From Bacillus sp. FJAT-18017 (lineage in GTDB: Bacteria > Bacillota > Bacilli > Bacillales > Cytobacillaceae): a stretch of 64,000 nucleotides of DNA. Of this stretch, positions 8,423-17,182 are shown piece by piece. How positions within the stretch are numbered: position 1 is the stretch's first letter; each line of letters begins with the position of its first letter. The position numbers were made by a program, and so were the translations under genes. The notes beneath the pieces are model-generated. The model was not told where the DNA came from, did no database searches, and saw nothing but the letters and a program-made list of their open reading frames with translations. Location: assembly GCF_001278805.1 (NCBI RefSeq), contig NZ_CP012602.1:3128501-3192500 (forward strand). The letters run 5' to 3'.

Positions 8423-9622
8423 CTAAGGTGTAAGAGGAGTATAGTCTACCCCTTTTGTATAGCGGTTAGCTGCATTCCATAGTAGGAATTCGTCAATTCC
8501 ATTTTCATTTAAGGCGCGAATTTGGGCTTCCACTTCGGCTTTTCCGTATTTCTTATAGTTCCCTGCTCCAAGATAGCTTGCGGTGAAATCCTGGATCCAA
8601 GGCCTTGAGACCGGGCGGTTTTCCAATGCGCCCAGTACCTTATTTTCATGCTTGGCATACTCACTGATGATTTCGTACGGCTGCAGGTCAGGCTTTTCAA
8701 TTCCGAAATAGCTTGTCCAGTGGCTCGGGTAAATCATGCTTGAAATGGCATCCACATTGGCAGATATCTTGGAAAAGTTCTGCCCAATTCCCGGAGCTTC
8801 CGGAAGAGTGGCCGAATAGCCGAAAATATCAACCGAGACATCTACATTGTAAGGCTCCAGTTCTTTCTTCGCATATGCGACAAAATCGGTTACAGCATCG
8901 ACTCTTTTTTGGACATTATCTTTTTTCACTTTACTGTAATCTCCCTGGGAATACTTAAGCGAGCTATCCCTTGTTTCAAAACCTTCGGGGAAACGCACAT
9001 AATCGAACTGGATGTCCTTGAAGCCCATTTTGGCTGCTTCTTTGGCAATTTCCACGTTATATTCCCATACTTCCTTCATAAACGGATTAACAAAGCTTTC
9101 GCCTCTCCCATTTTTCCAGACCTTACCGTTTTCGGTAAAACTAAGGTCCGGCCTCTGTGATGCAAGGTGGTTATCCTTAAAGACTACCACGCGGGCGATT
9201 GGGTAAATCTCTTTTTCTTCCAACGTTTTTAATAGTTTTTCAGGATCTTTTATGTATGGGCCGCCAATCTCTTCAAATGGTGAGCCTTTTTCGGGCTGAT
9301 ATTGCAGTAAACCAAAATCATCCTTTATATCGATGACCATGCTATTCAATTCCGTCGTTTCAACGAGCTTCAGAAGCTCATCGAACCTTGAAACGCTCAC
9401 AGTTGGTCCGGTCACATATATTCCTTTTACACCATCTTCAGGATATTCAAAAGAAAATGGGGACTTAAAACGTTCAGGCATGGGCTTTTCAGCCAATCCA
9501 CTTTCTGGTTTTTCGGGCAAGCTTGACGCGGTCGGTGGTGGCTGGCCAACACTTTTCCCCTGATTGCTGCATCCTATTAGCAGGAAAGAAACCAATAAGA
9601 TGATAAGAGTTTTGTAGTTCAT
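8423..9622 (-). CDS. Putative glycoside hydrolase lipoprotein (DUF4015)
   Basis: 399 aa. The signal sequence ends in lipobox LIGC at residues 15-18, then a Pro-rich linker to about residue 55. The domain opens GVKGIYVTGPTVS and carries MVIDIKDDFG, IARVVVFKD, GFKDIQFDYVRFPEG and SVDIFGYSA, the conserved blocks of a TIM-barrel family related to GH13-like hydrolases (B. subtilis YngK is related). Substrate unknown; probably an extracellular polysaccharide. A divergent deacetylase lies 150 bp away. Confidence 0.85.
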   Translation of the reverse strand: MNYKTLIILLVSFLLIGCSNQGKSVGQPPPTASSLPEKPESGLAEKPMPERFKSPFSFEYPEDGVKGIYVTGPTVSVSRFDELLKLVETTELNSMVIDIKDDFGLLQYQPEKGSPFEEIGGPYIKDPEKLLKTLEEKEIYPIARVVVFKDNHLASQRPDLSFTENGKVWKNGRGESFVNPFMKEVWEYNVEIAKEAAKMGFKDIQFDYVRFPEGFETRDSSLKYSQGDYSKVKKDNVQKRVDAVTDFVAYAKKELEPYNVDVSVDIFGYSATLPEAPGIGQNFSKISANVDAISSMIYPSHWTSYFGIEKPDLQPYEIISEYAKHENKVLGALENRPVSRPWIQDFTASYLGAGNYKKYGKAEVEAQIRALNENGIDEFLLWNAANRYTKGVDYTPLTP

Positions 9623-9772
9623 GTCTATTTCTCCTCTGGTAGGTCTTTTATTCTATTATAAAGATGAAACTCGAAGATTTGTTCGAATCTCATCGAAAAA
9701 TGCAGAAATGTGTGTTCCCCCCTTTCCCATTGGGTATGAAGATATTAGAATAAGCATTATGGAGGAATCAGC

Positions 9773-10609
9773 ATGAAATCATTTATTCCCATTTTATTTG
9801 CTGCTATCATGCTTGCCGCATGCGGTGGAGCCAAGCAAAGCAATGAATCCCAAGACACAGAACCTATACCCTCAGAGGAAACGACGGAAACGGAAAATGT
9901 AGAAAAACCTCAGGAAATAGAAGAGGCTGCTAAGGAAAACACGGAGGAAGCTGTCGAAGAAACCCAGCCAGTCTATAAACTGAATGAAGCCAATTGGGTA
10001 ATCGAACGGCTGGATGGGTCAAAGGAAAAAAATGTCCTAATCACAATCGATGATGCACCTGACAAGCATTCGCTTGAAATGGCCGAGATTCTCAACAGGC
10101 TTGGCGTAAAAGCGATTTTTTTCGTGAATGGGCATTTTCTTGACACTCCCGAAGAAGAGGAAAGATTGAAAAAGATCCATGATATGGGCTTTGCCATTGG
10201 CAACCATACATATTCGCATCCAAACTTGACGCAAATATCAGAAGAGGAACAGAAGCAGGAAATCGTCAGCTTGAATAAACGGGTAAAAGAAATCACCGGT
10301 GTTTCGCCTGCCTTTTTTAGAGCACCTTTCGGCATGAATACGGATTATTCCAAAGAGATTGCCGCACAGGAAGGCATGATGCTGATGAACTGGACGTATG
10401 GCTATGACTGGGAGAAGAAATACCAGAACCCCGATTCTTTGTCTGAAATCATGGTCGGCAGCCCGTACCTCACCAACGGGGCAAACCTTTTAATGCATGA
10501 TCGCGAGTGGACGAAAGACGCACTTGAGGATATCGTCAAAGGGCTGCAATCCAAAGGATATTCCATTGCCGATCCCGATTTGATTGAGGCCCCTAAAAGA
10601 GCAAATTAA
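9773..10609 (+). CDS. Polysaccharide deacetylase lipoprotein (CE4/NodB domain)
   Basis: 278 aa. Signal peptide with lipobox LAAC at residues 14-17, then a Glu/Thr-rich linker to about residue 70. The NodB domain shows LITIDDAPD (catalytic Asp and metal Asp), GNHTYSHPNL (metal H-x4-H), FRAPFG and a C-terminal LLMHD. The DDAPD form replaces the usual DDG. Members remove acetyl groups from wall or matrix polymers. With the divergent DUF4015 gene it may form a wall/matrix pair. A terminator follows at 10628-10662. Confidence 0.88.
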   Translation: MKSFIPILFAAIMLAACGGAKQSNESQDTEPIPSEETTETENVEKPQEIEEAAKENTEEAVEETQPVYKLNEANWVIERLDGSKEKNVLITIDDAPDKHSLEMAEILNRLGVKAIFFVNGHFLDTPEEEERLKKIHDMGFAIGNHTYSHPNLTQISEEEQKQEIVSLNKRVKEITGVSPAFFRAPFGMNTDYSKEIAAQEGMMLMNWTYGYDWEKKYQNPDSLSEIMVGSPYLTNGANLLMHDREWTKDALEDIVKGLQSKGYSIADPDLIEAPKRAN

Positions 10610-10627
10610 AAAAAGAGTTAAAAATTC

Positions 10628-10662
10628 AACAGGCCTGGATGGGCCTGTTGAGTTTTTTAACC
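10628..10662 (+). terminator. Terminator of the deacetylase gene
   Basis: Hairpin AACAGGCC...GGCCTGTT followed by a T-rich tract. Confidence 0.8.
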
Positions 10663-10738
10663 CTACTTTTTATGCATTCGCACATTTTACGAAATGGGGC
10701 TGCTAATTTTGTTTTATTTTTTTACTAAATTTGTTGAT

Positions 10739-12787
10739 TTATTGACTAAAAAAATCCTTCAATTTTTCGAAGAAGCTATTCCGCTCATTTCTTGCCGTAT
10801 TATAGGAGAGACCGAAATTATAAATATACTCATCCCCGCTCTTCGCACGATAAACATAGGACGGATCTTCCCTGAATCCTGGGATATCTCCTACTTCATT
10901 GTCGATTGCCTGTTGGTTGGCCGGCATCGTAAAAGGAAGTTTCCCAACAGGATTAAATCTGCCGCGGATAACATCAATTAATGCCTCTGGCTTCGTTCCA
11001 AAAGTAGCAATAAAAGATACAGCATTCGGCTCAACATTATTGAGCAGCCATGGGCTTCTCAAGTTGATAGCCGTGATCGTTGGAACCCTCTTTTGTATTT
11101 GATTGATTCTGTCAATTTGGCTGACTTCAGTTTCAGGCCCGATTAACAACTGAGGGAATCGTTTTAATAAGTCTTGCTTTGGCATAATCCAGATAAGAGC
11201 ATGCGTTGCATTCTCCAGGTTGTCTGTTAACGTAATATTATTATCGTGTTTACGAATTGCTTCTCTAAGCCTTTGTGTTGCTGCTCCATTCGTTCCTGCT
11301 GGGAACATCTCCACAAAAAGCCTAACTCCCTGGATTTTTTCATCCGTTAATGGCAATAAATTATTGTCATTCCTCAATAAGACTACGGACTTGCGATGCG
11401 CCAAATCAGCACGTTCTTGTGAAGCAGGATCATTCGCCACTTCAAGAGCATTATTTGTGTCTACATAAGGATTTTCAAAAAGGCCCAGCTTCATCATCTC
11501 AGTCAACAAATAGGTTGCAGACCGGTTTACTCTATCCATACTTACCAATCCTTGGTTAACTGCGGAAATGATTGGAGTTGGATTTGCAACACCAGAGAAA
11601 ATATTCGTGCCTGAGTTCAATGCTTTCGCAAACCTTTGTTCAACTGGCAAATCTAGAGCCCCCCACGCTTTGTCGATAACGGCACTCGTATCGGAGTTTA
11701 CATAGCCAAGGAAACCAAGCTGGCCGCGGAGGTAGTCGGTAATAAAGCCTCTGTTCATTGCAAAGCCAACTTCATCAAACTGCTGTTCCGCACTAAACCG
11801 TGGCAAGCCCTGGTCCGCACTTTCATTACTTGGATACGCGTAATAAGGCATGATTGACGTCGCATCGGCCTCAATCGCTGCCCGGAAAGGTGGAATATGG
11901 TACCTCACCAGACTGCCTTCTGTCGGATAAATATTATATCGGCCTTCTTCAAAATGAGGATCCTTCCCCTCTTCACGCGCTCCTCCGCCTGGGAAATGCC
12001 TAACAGTGGTGGATACACTGTTTTCATTTAGGATATCACCCTGATACCCTTTAACAATTCTAAATATGATATCTGAAATAATCCTTGGATCTTCACCAAA
12101 AGTTTCATCAATCCTTGGCCATTCTGGATCGGTCGATACATCAGCCGAATACCCATATAGCTTACGGATACCTGAGGCCCTGAACTCTCTTCCTGAAATT
12201 CGTGCAAATTCCGAAATAAGATTCAAATCGCATGTAGCTGCTAGACCCAAGGGATCTGGCCAGTAAGAAAACTGTCCTGGAGCCTGTAAATCTGGAGCAG
12301 TCGAAGCATGATTTCTCGGATTGGAAATAATTACAGCCGGAATCCCTAACCTTGTCCTCTCAGCTGCTTCCTGAAGCTGGTTATTATAATTTGCAATCAC
12401 ATCTGCACTAGGGAATTCCCGAAATATAAAATAACGGGTGCTCTGATCGAGCATTTTATTTGGGAGGACCAGCTTCCCTTCCTGGAACTTGGGAAATTCT
12501 GGTATAAGCAGCAATCCCGATTTCTCCTCCAAAGTCATTTTAGAAATCAAGTCCCGCACCCGTTCCTCATCGGAAAGCTGCCAGTTTTCATAAGGGTCTA
12601 GCTGTCCATTCCCGTTTAAATCCTTAAAGGTTTTTCCATCAACCGTTAATTTCTGTTTAACTCTAGCATCAATTACAGGCGGCGCCGTTTGTTGTCTTTT
12701 TTCACCACTCACCTGGAGAACAAAAAAAGAAAACGTTAAAAAAACAACTAAAGAGGAAGAAATTATTTTCTTCAGAATTAAATCCAC
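10739..12787 (-). CDS. Secreted glycoside hydrolase family 3 protein
   Basis: 682 aa from a GTG at 12787 with an AAGGAAG ribosome site; an ATG lies 23 codons upstream in poorer context. A signal peptide covers residues 1-30. A short DLNGNGQLDPYENW calcium-loop-like motif precedes the GH3 N-terminal barrel (MTLEEKSGLLL, VRHFPGGG, then GYVNSDTSAV holding the likely nucleophile Asp). A C-terminal alpha/beta domain follows (KSVVLLRNDNNLLPL). GH3 enzymes are exo-acting beta-glucosidases, beta-xylosidases or N-acetylglucosaminidases. The substrate is not decidable here. Confidence 0.88.
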   Translation of the reverse strand: MDLILKKIISSSLVVFLTFSFFVLQVSGEKRQQTAPPVIDARVKQKLTVDGKTFKDLNGNGQLDPYENWQLSDEERVRDLISKMTLEEKSGLLLIPEFPKFQEGKLVLPNKMLDQSTRYFIFREFPSADVIANYNNQLQEAAERTRLGIPAVIISNPRNHASTAPDLQAPGQFSYWPDPLGLAATCDLNLISEFARISGREFRASGIRKLYGYSADVSTDPEWPRIDETFGEDPRIISDIIFRIVKGYQGDILNENSVSTTVRHFPGGGAREEGKDPHFEEGRYNIYPTEGSLVRYHIPPFRAAIEADATSIMPYYAYPSNESADQGLPRFSAEQQFDEVGFAMNRGFITDYLRGQLGFLGYVNSDTSAVIDKAWGALDLPVEQRFAKALNSGTNIFSGVANPTPIISAVNQGLVSMDRVNRSATYLLTEMMKLGLFENPYVDTNNALEVANDPASQERADLAHRKSVVLLRNDNNLLPLTDEKIQGVRLFVEMFPAGTNGAATQRLREAIRKHDNNITLTDNLENATHALIWIMPKQDLLKRFPQLLIGPETEVSQIDRINQIQKRVPTITAINLRSPWLLNNVEPNAVSFIATFGTKPEALIDVIRGRFNPVGKLPFTMPANQQAIDNEVGDIPGFREDPSYVYRAKSGDEYIYNFGLSYNTARNERNSFFEKLKDFFSQ

Positions 12788-12984
12788 TAAAAACACTTCC
12801 TTATTGATAAATAGTATCCCACTATTTTTACTGTCTCTTTTTAGCAGATAATTCATCCCCCAAAAAATGAAAAAATGTGAGTTTGCTGTACTACCTATAT
12901 CCCTGGATAAAGCGCATTAAAAAGAAGCAAGGAAAATATCCTTGCTTCAACCAAAATTTCTTAAAATTTGCTGCAAACTTTTTT

Positions 12985-13125
12985 CTAAATCATACTTTTG
13001 AAGACAACAACGACCTGATTATATAATTCACCGCGTCTTACAGGATACTGTACAACGTGCAGGTTCAAGTCAGCTCCACATGATGACGTCACCCATTTTG
13101 TCCTCATCGTTGCAGGCCGGCACAT
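12985..13125 (-). pseudogene. C-terminal remnant of a FAD-dependent monooxygenase
   Basis: A 46-codon open stretch reads LHVVQYPVRRGELYNQVVV near its end. This matches the conserved region of salicylate hydroxylase-type flavoprotein monooxygenases (typically H-Y-P-V-R-x-G-x-L-x-N). No FAD-binding N-terminus is present, so it is a gene relic. It lies in a 470-bp gap between the GH3 gene and ftsZ. Confidence 0.45.
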
Positions 13126-13218
13126 GGCCTTCTTTTCTTAATGGCTCCATGCTTCGGCCTTCCTTTAATTAAGTTCAGCCGTTAAAATAGCAGAATTAAC
13201 GTTGGTTTTCATCCATTT

Positions 13219-13251
13219 AAAAAGGCCAAATCGGAAATGATTTGGCCTTTT
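13219..13251. terminator. Terminator downstream of ftsZ
   Basis: Hairpin AAGGCCAAATC...GATTTGGCCTT flanked by A and T runs, effective in both directions. Confidence 0.8.
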
Positions 13252-13261
13252 CTTCGTTAGG

Positions 13262-14524
13262 TTACCGCCTTTTTCTTCGGTTCCGGAAGAACGATGGTAT
13301 ATCAAGCGAATCGTCTTGCTCCTGGGTATCCCGTTCGTAATCCGCAGGCTCTTCGTAGTCAGGCGTGTGGCGGTGATTGCCGGATTGGCTGTAGTTTCCC
13401 GATTGGCCAAAGCTGCCGGACTGGCTGTAGTTTTGGGCTTCGTTGTAATTCCCCGATTCTGCATAGGCAATGGGCTCTCGCTGTCTCGATTGAGCCTGGT
13501 ATTGCCCACGCGAATTGGCATTCATGTCTCCAGAACGGCGCGATGTATTCGACGGCGGAGCTTCCTTTTCATCATGATCGAATCCGGTCGCAATCACGGT
13601 GACCATGATTTCTTTTTCCAGGTTTTCATTGATGACCGATCCAAAAATCATGTTAAGCTGTTCATCTGTTGCAGCTGCCACAATATCGGCCGCTTCCTGG
13701 ACTTCAAACAAACTGAGGTTCATGCCGCCTGTGATGTTCATCAGCACTCCTTTCGCGCCATTGATGCTTGTTTCAAGAAGCGGAGAAGAGATGGCCCTCT
13801 TGGCAGCTTGAGCAGCACGGTTTTCGCCTGAAGCCATGCCGATGCCCATTAGCGCAGTTCCTTTGTTGGACATGATTGTCTTCACGTCAGCAAAGTCCAA
13901 GTTAATCAACCCTGGGACGGCGATCAAGTCGGAAATGCCTTGGACACCCTGTCTGAGGACATTGTCCGCCTCACGGAACGCTTCAATCATCGGCGTTTTC
14001 TTGTCGACGATTTGCAGCAATCGCTCGTTTGGAATGATGATTAAGGTATTAACAGCTTCCTTCATCCTTTCAATTCCGGCTGCTGCATTTTGTGCCCGCT
14101 TACGGCCTTCAAAAGTGAACGGACGAGTCACCACTCCAATTGTTAGTGCGCCAAGTTCGCGCGCGATGTTGGCAATCTCCGGCGCAGCTCCGGTACCGGT
14201 TCCGCCGCCCATTCCTGCAGTTACGAACACCATGTCGGCACCTTGTAGTGCCTCCCTGATCTGCTGCTTGCTTTCCTCGACAGCCTTTCTGCCGATCTCG
14301 GGATTTGCCCCCGCCCCCAAGCCCCTGGTCAGGGAACTGCCGATTTGCATTGTGACCTCCGCTTTTGACATGTTGAGAGCCTGCGCATCTGTATTCACAG
14401 CTATAAACTCCACTCCCTGCACACCGTCCTCAATCATTCGGTTCACGGCATTATTTCCGCCGCCGCCAACCCCAATTACTTTTATAGTGGCAAATTGATC
14501 GATATTGGTTTCAAATTCTAGCAT
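13262..14524 (-). CDS. ftsZ: Cell division protein FtsZ (stand-alone copy)
   Basis: 420 aa. The tubulin-like GTPase has GGGGNNAVN near residue 20, the signature [10 protein letters not shown] near residue 105, and the T7 synergy loop [11 protein letters not shown]. The variable linker (about 315-405) is rich in Ser, Asn, Gln and Gly, with near-repeats of the type YSQSG/FGQSG. The ending [16 protein letters not shown] is a canonical C-terminal peptide for FtsA/SepF/EzrA binding plus a basic tail, so the protein is probably functional. In Bacillus ftsZ normally follows ftsA in the dcw cluster; here it stands alone between relics and acidic-protein genes. Confidence 0.95.
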   Translation of the reverse strand: MLEFETNIDQFATIKVIGVGGGGNNAVNRMIEDGVQGVEFIAVNTDAQALNMSKAEVTMQIGSSLTRGLGAGANPEIGRKAVEESKQQIREALQGADMVFVTAGMGGGTGTGAAPEIANIARELGALTIGVVTRPFTFEGRKRAQNAAAGIERMKEAVNTLIIIPNERLLQIVDKKTPMIEAFREADNVLRQGVQGISDLIAVPGLINLDFADVKTIMSNKGTALMGIGMASGENRAAQAAKRAISSPLLETSINGAKGVLMNITGGMNLSLFEVQEAADIVAAATDEQLNMIFGSVINENLEKEIMVTVIATGFDHDEKEAPPSNTSRRSGDMNANSRGQYQAQSRQREPIAYAESGNYNEAQNYSQSGSFGQSGNYSQSGNHRHTPDYEEPADYERDTQEQDDSLDIPSFFRNRRKRR

Positions 14525-15060
14525 ATATAGTCCCCCTACTTAGCTTCAAATATTTCCCCCTATTTATCTCTATACATATATAATTCGCCACCGGCCTGGA
14601 AATTTTGTCTTTTCCTGCGATTTGTTAAGGAAATGTAATTTTACAGTAATAAAGTGTCATCTTTGTGGGGGTAAGGCAGAGTTGGGCTACTAGTACCATT
14701 TCGTTACTTCTTAAATATATATTTAACAGAAAAATACTAAAACAATAAAAGCCGGAATTCCCCTTAACGTCTGCAGCGTAGTTCTTATGACACGTTCTAC
14801 AAAACGCAAAAAACCGCCTTGTGGGCAGCAAACTAATTAGGTGATTGCAAGAGAAGCAGGTCTATTTAAAGATACAAAACATTAATTCAGGGATGGTATG
14901 TATGAGAAGTCTGAACATCTTGAACTTCTATTTGAATGTCTCCTTTATTGTTGAAGAGTGGTTAGCTGTTTAGGCTGAAGGATATATTTATTAATTTGGA
15001 TTGGTACTATAAAACTAGTATAAAAGGTAATTCCCCTGTTGGATAACAGGGGAGATTTGA
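14525..15060. other. Intergenic stretch, no gene supported
   Basis: AT-rich spacer between ftsZ and the acidic-protein operon. A hairpin at about 15033-15052 (CCCCTGTT with AACAGGGG) may terminate the operon read on the minus strand, though its T tract is weak. Confidence 0.4.
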
Positions 15061-15393
15061 TTAAAAATTTCTAAACATTTGCCGCCTTGCAAAGGGTCTT
15101 TGTTTTTCCGGTTCTGACTCCTTTTTAGGTTGTTTATTTAATAGTTCCTCCAGCTTACTAATCGCATGGTCAAAATCATCGTTGCTAATTTCCTTCTTCG
15201 CTAATGAAGAACAAAGCAGGGCATAAGCTAGGGCTTTTGTATCTATTTGGACATTAACATTTACATCAACTTTGGAATTTCCACTATGTCCGACATTTGC
15301 ATGGTTTTCATTTTTATCATTTGATTTAGAAATGATTTTTTGAACAAGCTCTTCGGAAATTTCTTGATTCTGTCTATCTCTATTCTCTGACAT
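15061..15393 (-). CDS. Hypothetical protein sharing the SGN-K motif of its neighbours
   Basis: 110 aa, not a recognised family. An acidic N-terminus is followed by a strand-rich segment HSGNSKVDVNVNVQIDTKAL (about residues 36-55), then a helical part YALLCSSLAKKE...ISKLEELL and a basic end. The SGN(A/S)K(V/I) plus alternating Val/Asp core recurs in the two acidic proteins encoded beside it, and the IDTKALAYALL ending resembles the TDTxAAxxLQ element of CotX coat proteins. It lies 19 bp after the gene at 15413 and is probably co-transcribed. A coat role is a guess. Confidence 0.7.
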   Translation of the reverse strand: MSENRDRQNQEISEELVQKIISKSNDKNENHANVGHSGNSKVDVNVNVQIDTKALAYALLCSSLAKKEISNDDFDHAISKLEELLNKQPKKESEPEKQRPFARRQMFRNF

Positions 15394-15412
15394 ACTCTAT
15401 CCCCACCAATTT

Positions 15413-15829
15413 TTAATCATCAAATGATTGGCTTTGATCCTGTTCTTGGTCTTGATCGACCTCCGCACGCGCACGGACCCTCGCTTCGGAATCAGAATCA
15501 ACATTTATATCCAAACAAATTTTTGCATTCCCGCTTTTTCTTATTTTGGCGATATTCTTATTTCGATCTATGTTTTTTATTTCGTTGTCATTATCGATTT
15601 CAATGTCATTTTCAAATTCATTATCCACTTCTACATCAATATCGATATCTGTTCTGGAATCTGTGTTGCCTCGATTCCCTGAAAAATTGCCCCTATTCCC
15701 TTCTGCATAGTTATCATTCGACTCATTGAATCCTTTCCTTCGGTCTAGACCTGGAAACCAACCTTCCATTGATATGCCTCCTTTTTCGCTGTATCTTCTT
15801 CCCATTGACGGATACCAAACTTCTCCCAT
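15413..15829 (-). CDS. Asp-rich repeat protein, paralogue of the protein at 16031
   Basis: 138 aa from the ATG at 15829 (ribosome site AAGGAGGG). A later ATG at 15769 also has GGAGG ahead of it. The two starts lie in a near-duplication, VWYPSMGRR and GWFPGLDRR. The body is made of alternating Asp/hydrophobic strands (RTDIDIDVEVDN, EIDNDNEIKNIDRN), then SGNAKICLDINVDSDSEARV and a D-Q-rich tail. It has a single Cys. It is extremely acidic and predicted soluble, with no signal peptide. Function unknown; Ca2+ binding or surface packing is possible. Confidence 0.75.
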   Translation of the reverse strand: MGEVWYPSMGRRYSEKGGISMEGWFPGLDRRKGFNESNDNYAEGNRGNFSGNRGNTDSRTDIDIDVEVDNEFENDIEIDNDNEIKNIDRNKNIAKIRKSGNAKICLDINVDSDSEARVRARAEVDQDQEQDQSQSFDD

Positions 15830-16030
15830 ATAAAAATCCCTCCTTTCGCCCTTATTACTAATCAATGTATTCGTTCCTCAGGAAAAAGTATGGACAGCTG
15901 TATCATATCGGGAGATTTTTTTTATTATATTCAAGTTATTGCAAATTGGATTTTTGTACTAGGACAAATGTCTATCACTTTTAAAATATAATGAATACAC
16001 TGTGATTAGAAAACCTAAGGAGGGAATAAT

Positions 16031-16306
16031 ATGGCAAGAAGGAACAACAATGGTTCTGACACTAGAACTGATGTGGATGTTGATGTGGAATTTGATAATC
16101 GTTTAGACAACAGAACTGATGTGGACAACGATAATCAGGTTAAGAATCGCGATTACAACACTAATGTCGCAAAAATTGAGGATAGCGGAAATGCTAAAAT
16201 TGATTTGGACATTAGGGTGGATTCTGACTCAAAAGCGCGCGTCCGCTCACGTGCAAATGCTGACCAGGATCAAGAACAGGATCAAGATCAGGATATCGAC
16301 ATTTAA
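16031..16306 (+). CDS. Asp-rich repeat protein, paralogue of the protein at 15413
   Basis: 91 aa with a strong AAGGAGG site before the ATG. It aligns end to end with the central and C-terminal part of the divergent protein at 15413-15829: RTDVDVDVEFDN, VDNDNQVKNRDYN, AKIEDSGNAKIDLDIRVDSD and a DQDQEQDQDQD tail. Strict alternation of Asp with Val/Ile suggests beta strands with one acidic face. No signal peptide or known domain. A terminator at 16321-16346 follows. Confidence 0.75.
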   Translation: MARRNNNGSDTRTDVDVDVEFDNRLDNRTDVDNDNQVKNRDYNTNVAKIEDSGNAKIDLDIRVDSDSKARVRSRANADQDQEQDQDQDIDI

Positions 16307-16320
16307 TACCAATATATTAA

Positions 16321-16350
16321 GCCTGCCAGAAAACTGGCAGGCTTTTACAT
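16321..16350 (+). terminator. Terminator of the Asp-rich protein gene
   Basis: Hairpin GCCTGCCAG with CTGGCAGGC followed by TTTTA. Confidence 0.8.
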
Positions 16351-16421
16351 ATTTTGTAAGGTGATAATATAATCCCCTCTGGATTAGTAAGGCGTTCCGT
16401 TTTGAGAGTTTGAATTTTTGG

Positions 16422-17165
16422 CTAGAAAGTAAGTAACTTCTCTAAATAATACGGCATTTGGCGTCTCCACCAAATCCAATCATGCGAAACATCTTCGCCC
16501 CACTCAACAAACGATGCTGGAATTTGTTTTTCTTTAAAGGCTTCTTTTAATGTAAAGTATGAAGGCAGCCCATCCTGTTCCCAATCACCCAGCCCGGTAC
16601 AAATAATGATCTTTGCTGACCGATATCGATCAATAAACCAGCCGTCATTTTGATTCCATATATAATCACTCGGTGAATTTTGGTATACAAGCGGATCATT
16701 TCCGTAATCCCCAAAAAAGTACCGTGCATCGTAAATACCGCTAAGTGCAATGGTTGTTTGGAAAACATCCGGATGCCTCAAGAAAAAGTTCAAGGCATGA
16801 TAAGCCCCCATGCTACACCCCGTTGTCATCATTGGATCAAACCAACCTGTTTTATGTTTAATAAATGGAATAGCTTCTGTTATCACATAACGGTCATATG
16901 CTTCATGAGCTAATGCACGGTCATGCGCTGGTTTTGAGTCGTGCAGCCAACTTTCGCTATCGATACTAGACAATGTAAAAAACTGAACTTTTCCGGATTC
17001 AATAAAGTCATGACACACATCAATCATTCCAAAATCATGATATTCAGTGTGCGTCCCTCCAGATGAAGGAAAAACGACGATTGGCATGCCACTGTGTCCA
17101 TATCTGTTCAACAGCATTTCACGCCCTAATTCGCCACTCCAATGTCTTAAATGTTCTATATGCAT
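16422..17165 (-). CDS. Esterase-family alpha/beta hydrolase
   Basis: 247 aa. The nucleophile elbow GCSMGAYHAL is near residue 115, an Asp-containing segment (GDWEQDG) follows, and SHDWIWWRRQMPYYL near the C-terminus supplies the His. This is the putative-esterase (esterase D-like) family. No signal peptide, so it acts in the cytosol. It starts 17 bp after the ATP-grasp gene and is probably in the same operon, suggesting it hydrolyses or transfers a product of that ligase. Confidence 0.8.
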   Translation of the reverse strand: MHIEHLRHWSGELGREMLLNRYGHSGMPIVVFPSSGGTHTEYHDFGMIDVCHDFIESGKVQFFTLSSIDSESWLHDSKPAHDRALAHEAYDRYVITEAIPFIKHKTGWFDPMMTTGCSMGAYHALNFFLRHPDVFQTTIALSGIYDARYFFGDYGNDPLVYQNSPSDYIWNQNDGWFIDRYRSAKIIICTGLGDWEQDGLPSYFTLKEAFKEKQIPASFVEWGEDVSHDWIWWRRQMPYYLEKLLTF

Positions 17166-17182
17166 AGGTGAATCTCCTATCC

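Noticed and set aside
13836..14498. Long open frame antisense to ftsZ
   Set aside because: It mirrors the GC-richer conserved GTPase part of ftsZ; no independent support.
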